A stretch of DNA of 50,854 nt from Candidatus Dojkabacteria bacterium (lineage in GTDB: Bacteria; Patescibacteriota; Dojkabacteria; B142; JAFGFJ01): positions 1 to 50,854 of the forward strand of contig JAFGFJ010000004.1 of the NCBI GenBank assembly GCA_016931155.1, read 5' to 3'. Numbering within the stretch: position 1 is the first letter of the stretch; every line of letters starts with the position of its first letter. Both the position numbers and the translations under genes were made by a program. Positions 47,912 to 50,854 of this stretch are shown in pieces. The notes beneath the pieces are model-generated. The model ran no database searches and was not told where the DNA came from. It saw only the letters and a program-made list of their open reading frames with translations.

Positions 47912-49923
47912 AAAATAGATTTTCAGAGAAAACTTCATTTGTCAGGATAATTGTTCTTACGGTGGTTCTTCTCTGCATTGGATTTGCAAACCCCTACCAG
48001 ACAAAAGCGGCTACCAACGGCTCCTTTAGAATAACAGCACCTTCAACCACTCTTGTGTCAAATTGTGAGTATTTTGCAAATATCGTGATAAATACGGGAG
48101 GAGACAACTCGAACGCTGCAGACATTGAAATAACATTTGATCCTGCCAGGCTCGAAATTTTGGATTCAGACACTTCTGTCCCCGGAAAACAGATTCAAAT
48201 GGGTAGTGCTTATGAGGGATATTTGGGAAATATGGTTGATGAATCTACTGGAAGAATAAGACTTCTTGGTGCTTCGACTACAAGGATACTAAATGGTGAA
48301 GCAGTCTTCGGAATTATAAAATTCAGATCAAGACCTGCAGTGACCAGTGCAGGATTTAGTATTAAGTTCGATGGTGCAGGAAATACTTTGGATAGCAACA
48401 TAGCAGACTCATCAACGAGTTATGATATTCTTGGTTCAGTTGAGAACATTTCTTTTACCTTCGGTTCAGGTAGCTGCCCCACAGATACCTCGGGTCCAAT
48501 TATTATATTCGTACAACCCAAAAATAACGAAATATCTTATCCTCCAAACGGTCATATTATTATAAAAGTTTCAGACCCAGGCACGGGGATAAATATAAAT
48601 ACACTCCACATAAACATAAATGGAGAGATATATTTAATAACCAGTCCAGAGTTGAGTTATGAAGTAAGTGGATCAGAATATACTATAGAAATAGTACCGA
48701 AAAACCCTTTCCCCACTGATCAACCTTCAACCATTATAGTAAGAGTAGAAGACAATTCAGGTAATTCCTCCACGGAATCTATTGTTTTCAATATGTTACA
48801 GCAAAGAGAAGATCTTCCGGAGACAGGAATTTCAACACCTGTAGACAAAGTAATAACAGATACTATTAACAGTCTGGAAAATATTTTTAAAAGAATCACG
48901 GATACAATCCCAGGTATGCTGGGTCAAATAATACAGGAAGCGGGCATAGCCGGTCTCGGAAGCATTCTTAGTGCCTTAACTCTTATTGCTTACGGAATAG
49001 CTCTTCTTTTTACACTCAGAAGTCCCAAGCATTTGTTTTACCTCTTCGGATTTGTTTTCGGAAAAAGAAGTAAGAACCCCTGGGGCATAATTATTGATGG
49101 GAATAGCAACAAACCTGTAGCTTTTGCAAATGTCAGGTTGTATATCGAGGGAAGCAGAGCTGTCGTCAATGAAAAAGTATCTGATCTCGATGGCAGGTAC
49201 GGACTCGTTGCATCAGCAGGAAAATATAGGCTGGAAGTAGAACATTCGGACTATAAAAAAGAAATTGTTTCTATAGAAATTCCAGAAACAGGAGTAATCA
49301 CAAGAGATATAGTACTCAGACCGCTTGAATCGAAAATGAATTTCTTCAGAGGTATAAGGAAAGGTCTTGAGAATTTCAATAATTCAATGAATAAACTACT
49401 CCCATATATTTTCACAATTGGATTTTTTTCTTCACTACTGGCAACTATTTTCAACCCTGTGGTCACTAACTTTTTGATCATGACCTGTTATTTTGTATTT
49501 CTTATCCTTCAGGCAATCGCAAGCAGATACAAACTGAAGGAATGGGGATCTGTCTTTGATTCATCCAGCAATCTTTTGGTACCAAATACTTTGGTCAAAT
49601 TATTTGATACAAAGACTTGGAAGCTAATAGACACCCAAATGACTGATGAAAAGGGACGGTTTGGGCTGTTTATCCAACCTGGTGAGTACGGTCTTCTTGC
49701 TGTAGCACAAGGTTATAGTTTCCCTTCAAAGAAGCAGGAAGACCTGCCACTTCTTGAGGAGAAATACCAGAGTCTCCTTAAGGTAGATATAAAGGAAGGA
49801 AAAAAACTTGATGTTGATATTCTACTTGATCCCCTTGGAGAGGCAACTGCGAAAAAACTTCAGGAGAAATTTACCAGTTCAAAGGGAAATACAATTCAAG
49901 ATTCTCCCTTCGGAGTCGATTAG
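47908..49923 (+). CDS. Membrane protein with a cohesin-like domain, an Ig-like segment and two CarboxypepD_reg-like domains
   Basis: FRITAPSTTLVSNCEYFANIVINTGGDNSNAADIEITFDPARLEILDSD...GEAVFGIIKFRSRP; IDGNSNKPVAFANVRLYIEGSRAVVNEKVSDLDGRYGL and FDSSSNLLVPNTLVKLFDTKTWKLIDTQMTDEKGRFGLF. Confidence 0.8.
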   Translation: MKNRFSEKTSFVRIIVLTVVLLCIGFANPYQTKAATNGSFRITAPSTTLVSNCEYFANIVINTGGDNSNAADIEITFDPARLEILDSDTSVPGKQIQMGSAYEGYLGNMVDESTGRIRLLGASTTRILNGEAVFGIIKFRSRPAVTSAGFSIKFDGAGNTLDSNIADSSTSYDILGSVENISFTFGSGSCPTDTSGPIIIFVQPKNNEISYPPNGHIIIKVSDPGTGININTLHININGEIYLITSPELSYEVSGSEYTIEIVPKNPFPTDQPSTIIVRVEDNSGNSSTESIVFNMLQQREDLPETGISTPVDKVITDTINSLENIFKRITDTIPGMLGQIIQEAGIAGLGSILSALTLIAYGIALLFTLRSPKHLFYLFGFVFGKRSKNPWGIIIDGNSNKPVAFANVRLYIEGSRAVVNEKVSDLDGRYGLVASAGKYRLEVEHSDYKKEIVSIEIPETGVITRDIVLRPLESKMNFFRGIRKGLENFNNSMNKLLPYIFTIGFFSSLLATIFNPVVTNFLIMTCYFVFLILQAIASRYKLKEWGSVFDSSSNLLVPNTLVKLFDTKTWKLIDTQMTDEKGRFGLFIQPGEYGLLAVAQGYSFPSKKQEDLPLLEEKYQSLLKVDIKEGKKLDVDILLDPLGEATAKKLQEKFTSSKGNTIQDSPFGVD

Positions 49924-50093
49924 AAAAAATGTCTGAAATTGCGGAAGTTACAAGAGAATATTTCCACTAATATTCCCGCTTTATTACTAAATGTCTCTTA
50001 TTCCCTCAAGGAAATCAATATCTTTCCTGCTGATGAGTAAAACGTGATGCTCTAAATCGCAACAACCCAAAGTAATAGCTAAGACTCAACTTG

Positions 50094-50594
50094 TTAGTTT
50101 GAAGGATTCGTCCCAGGCACAGAAGATGGGTCTGTTGTTTCAGTATCGGTAGTTACAACTGGAGCAACATTAACAATCCTGTCCTTTTCGGGATCATATA
50201 AAATAGCTTTATTTTTATATACAAGCAACTTATGACCATTCTTTGCATCTGCATAAAACTCAGGATTACTTTCTCTCAATTTATCAACGTCAACAACAGT
50301 TGCAATACCTGGTTCTTCATCAGGCAACAAAATATGCTTCTCGACCTGTCTCTTCAGGAAATTGGCCTCTTCACCTGCAGCAACAGTTGGATTAACAGCC
50401 TTCTGTTTCTCTTTGTAGTATAAAAGACCAAGACCACCAGCCACCAAAATGCACACAACCAACAACACAACAAGAACTGAATCCCTTTTTTGGAACAGAT
50501 TTAGAGCCTTTCCTGTTTTCTCTGATGTTCCCGATTGTTCCATACTTCCTGTATGCTCACTGCCAAAAGGTGATTGTAAATTCATATCGGGCAA
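50094..50594 (-). CDS. Hypothetical single-TM protein
   Basis: DSVLVVLLVVCILVAGGLGLLYYKEKQ TM; Thr/Pro/Ser-rich C-terminus. Confidence 0.75.
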   Translation of the reverse strand: MPDMNLQSPFGSEHTGSMEQSGTSEKTGKALNLFQKRDSVLVVLLVVCILVAGGLGLLYYKEKQKAVNPTVAAGEEANFLKRQVEKHILLPDEEPGIATVVDVDKLRESNPEFYADAKNGHKLLVYKNKAILYDPEKDRIVNVAPVVTTDTETTDPSSVPGTNPSN

Positions 50595-50662
50595 TTAAAA
50601 ATTCTGTGGAAAATTATTTCTAAAGCGTACAAGTTTTTGCTTGGTTAGTCAAGAATTTTAAT

Positions 50663-50854
50663 TTAGTTTACTATCAGATACTTGATTATAATTTCCTCTT
50701 CCAGAGTTTCTCTCAACACCAAATAGAAGCCGCCATTATCTTTACCCTCAATTTTTACAAACCCATCATAGTTATCATAATATCCTTCATAGCTGATAAG
50801 GACAAGAGAATCGGGAGTTACCATACTATTCTCCACCTTTATTTCACTCTCCCC
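50663..50854 (-). CDS. C-terminal part of a hypothetical protein, cut by the right window edge
   Basis: Minus frame open from the edge: ...ESEIKVENSMVTPDSLVLISYEGYYDNYDGFVKIEGKDNGGFYLVLRETLEEEIIIKYLIVN*; absent from the ORF track. Confidence 0.6.
   Translation of the reverse strand, partial: GESEIKVENSMVTPDSLVLISYEGYYDNYDGFVKIEGKDNGGFYLVLRETLEEEIIIKYLIVN

Overview
This is a 50.9 kb AT-rich bacterial window. It uses the standard code (TGA acts as a stop in several ATGA start/stop overlaps), genes are tightly packed and mostly lack Shine-Dalgarno motifs. The gene content resembles a Patescibacteria/CPR-type genome, but that assignment is inference. From left to right: (1) exoprotein genes, including a large M23-LGFP repeat-C39 protein cut by the left window edge, and a degraded locus where a truncated IS1595/ISXO2-like transposase abuts a beheaded M23 peptidase; (2) a complete-looking type IV pilus operon on the minus strand (pilB, pilT, pilC, five pseudopilins plus a PilX-like protein, pilD); (3) a DNA polymerase III delta'-like gene, a VanZ-like gene, an SPFH protein, gyrB, gyrA and a GreA-like gene; (4) a Xer-type tyrosine recombinase followed by a roughly 0.7 kb ORF-free region; (5) a long minus-strand block with ruvB, ruvA, ruvC, yebC, an LCP-like gene, rluD-like, lspA, lgt-like, MFS, M29, M16 and efp; (6) an orphan radical-SAM-like gene, tRNA-Leu(CAA) and a stand-alone receiver-domain protein; (7) a dockerin-like gene next to a cohesin-like gene. 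The most interesting signals are: a 28-bp 11-6-11 inverted repeat at 29244-29271 with dif architecture beside the Xer gene; an alternative-hairpin leader upstream of that recombinase; a terminator/antiterminator (or orphan sRNA) upstream of the GreA-like gene; a palindrome on the predicted gyrB transcription start; a G8 tract inside a pilin gene; the divergent radical-SAM protein; and the adjacent cohesin/dockerin pair. All calls come from reading the sequence; no database search was run.
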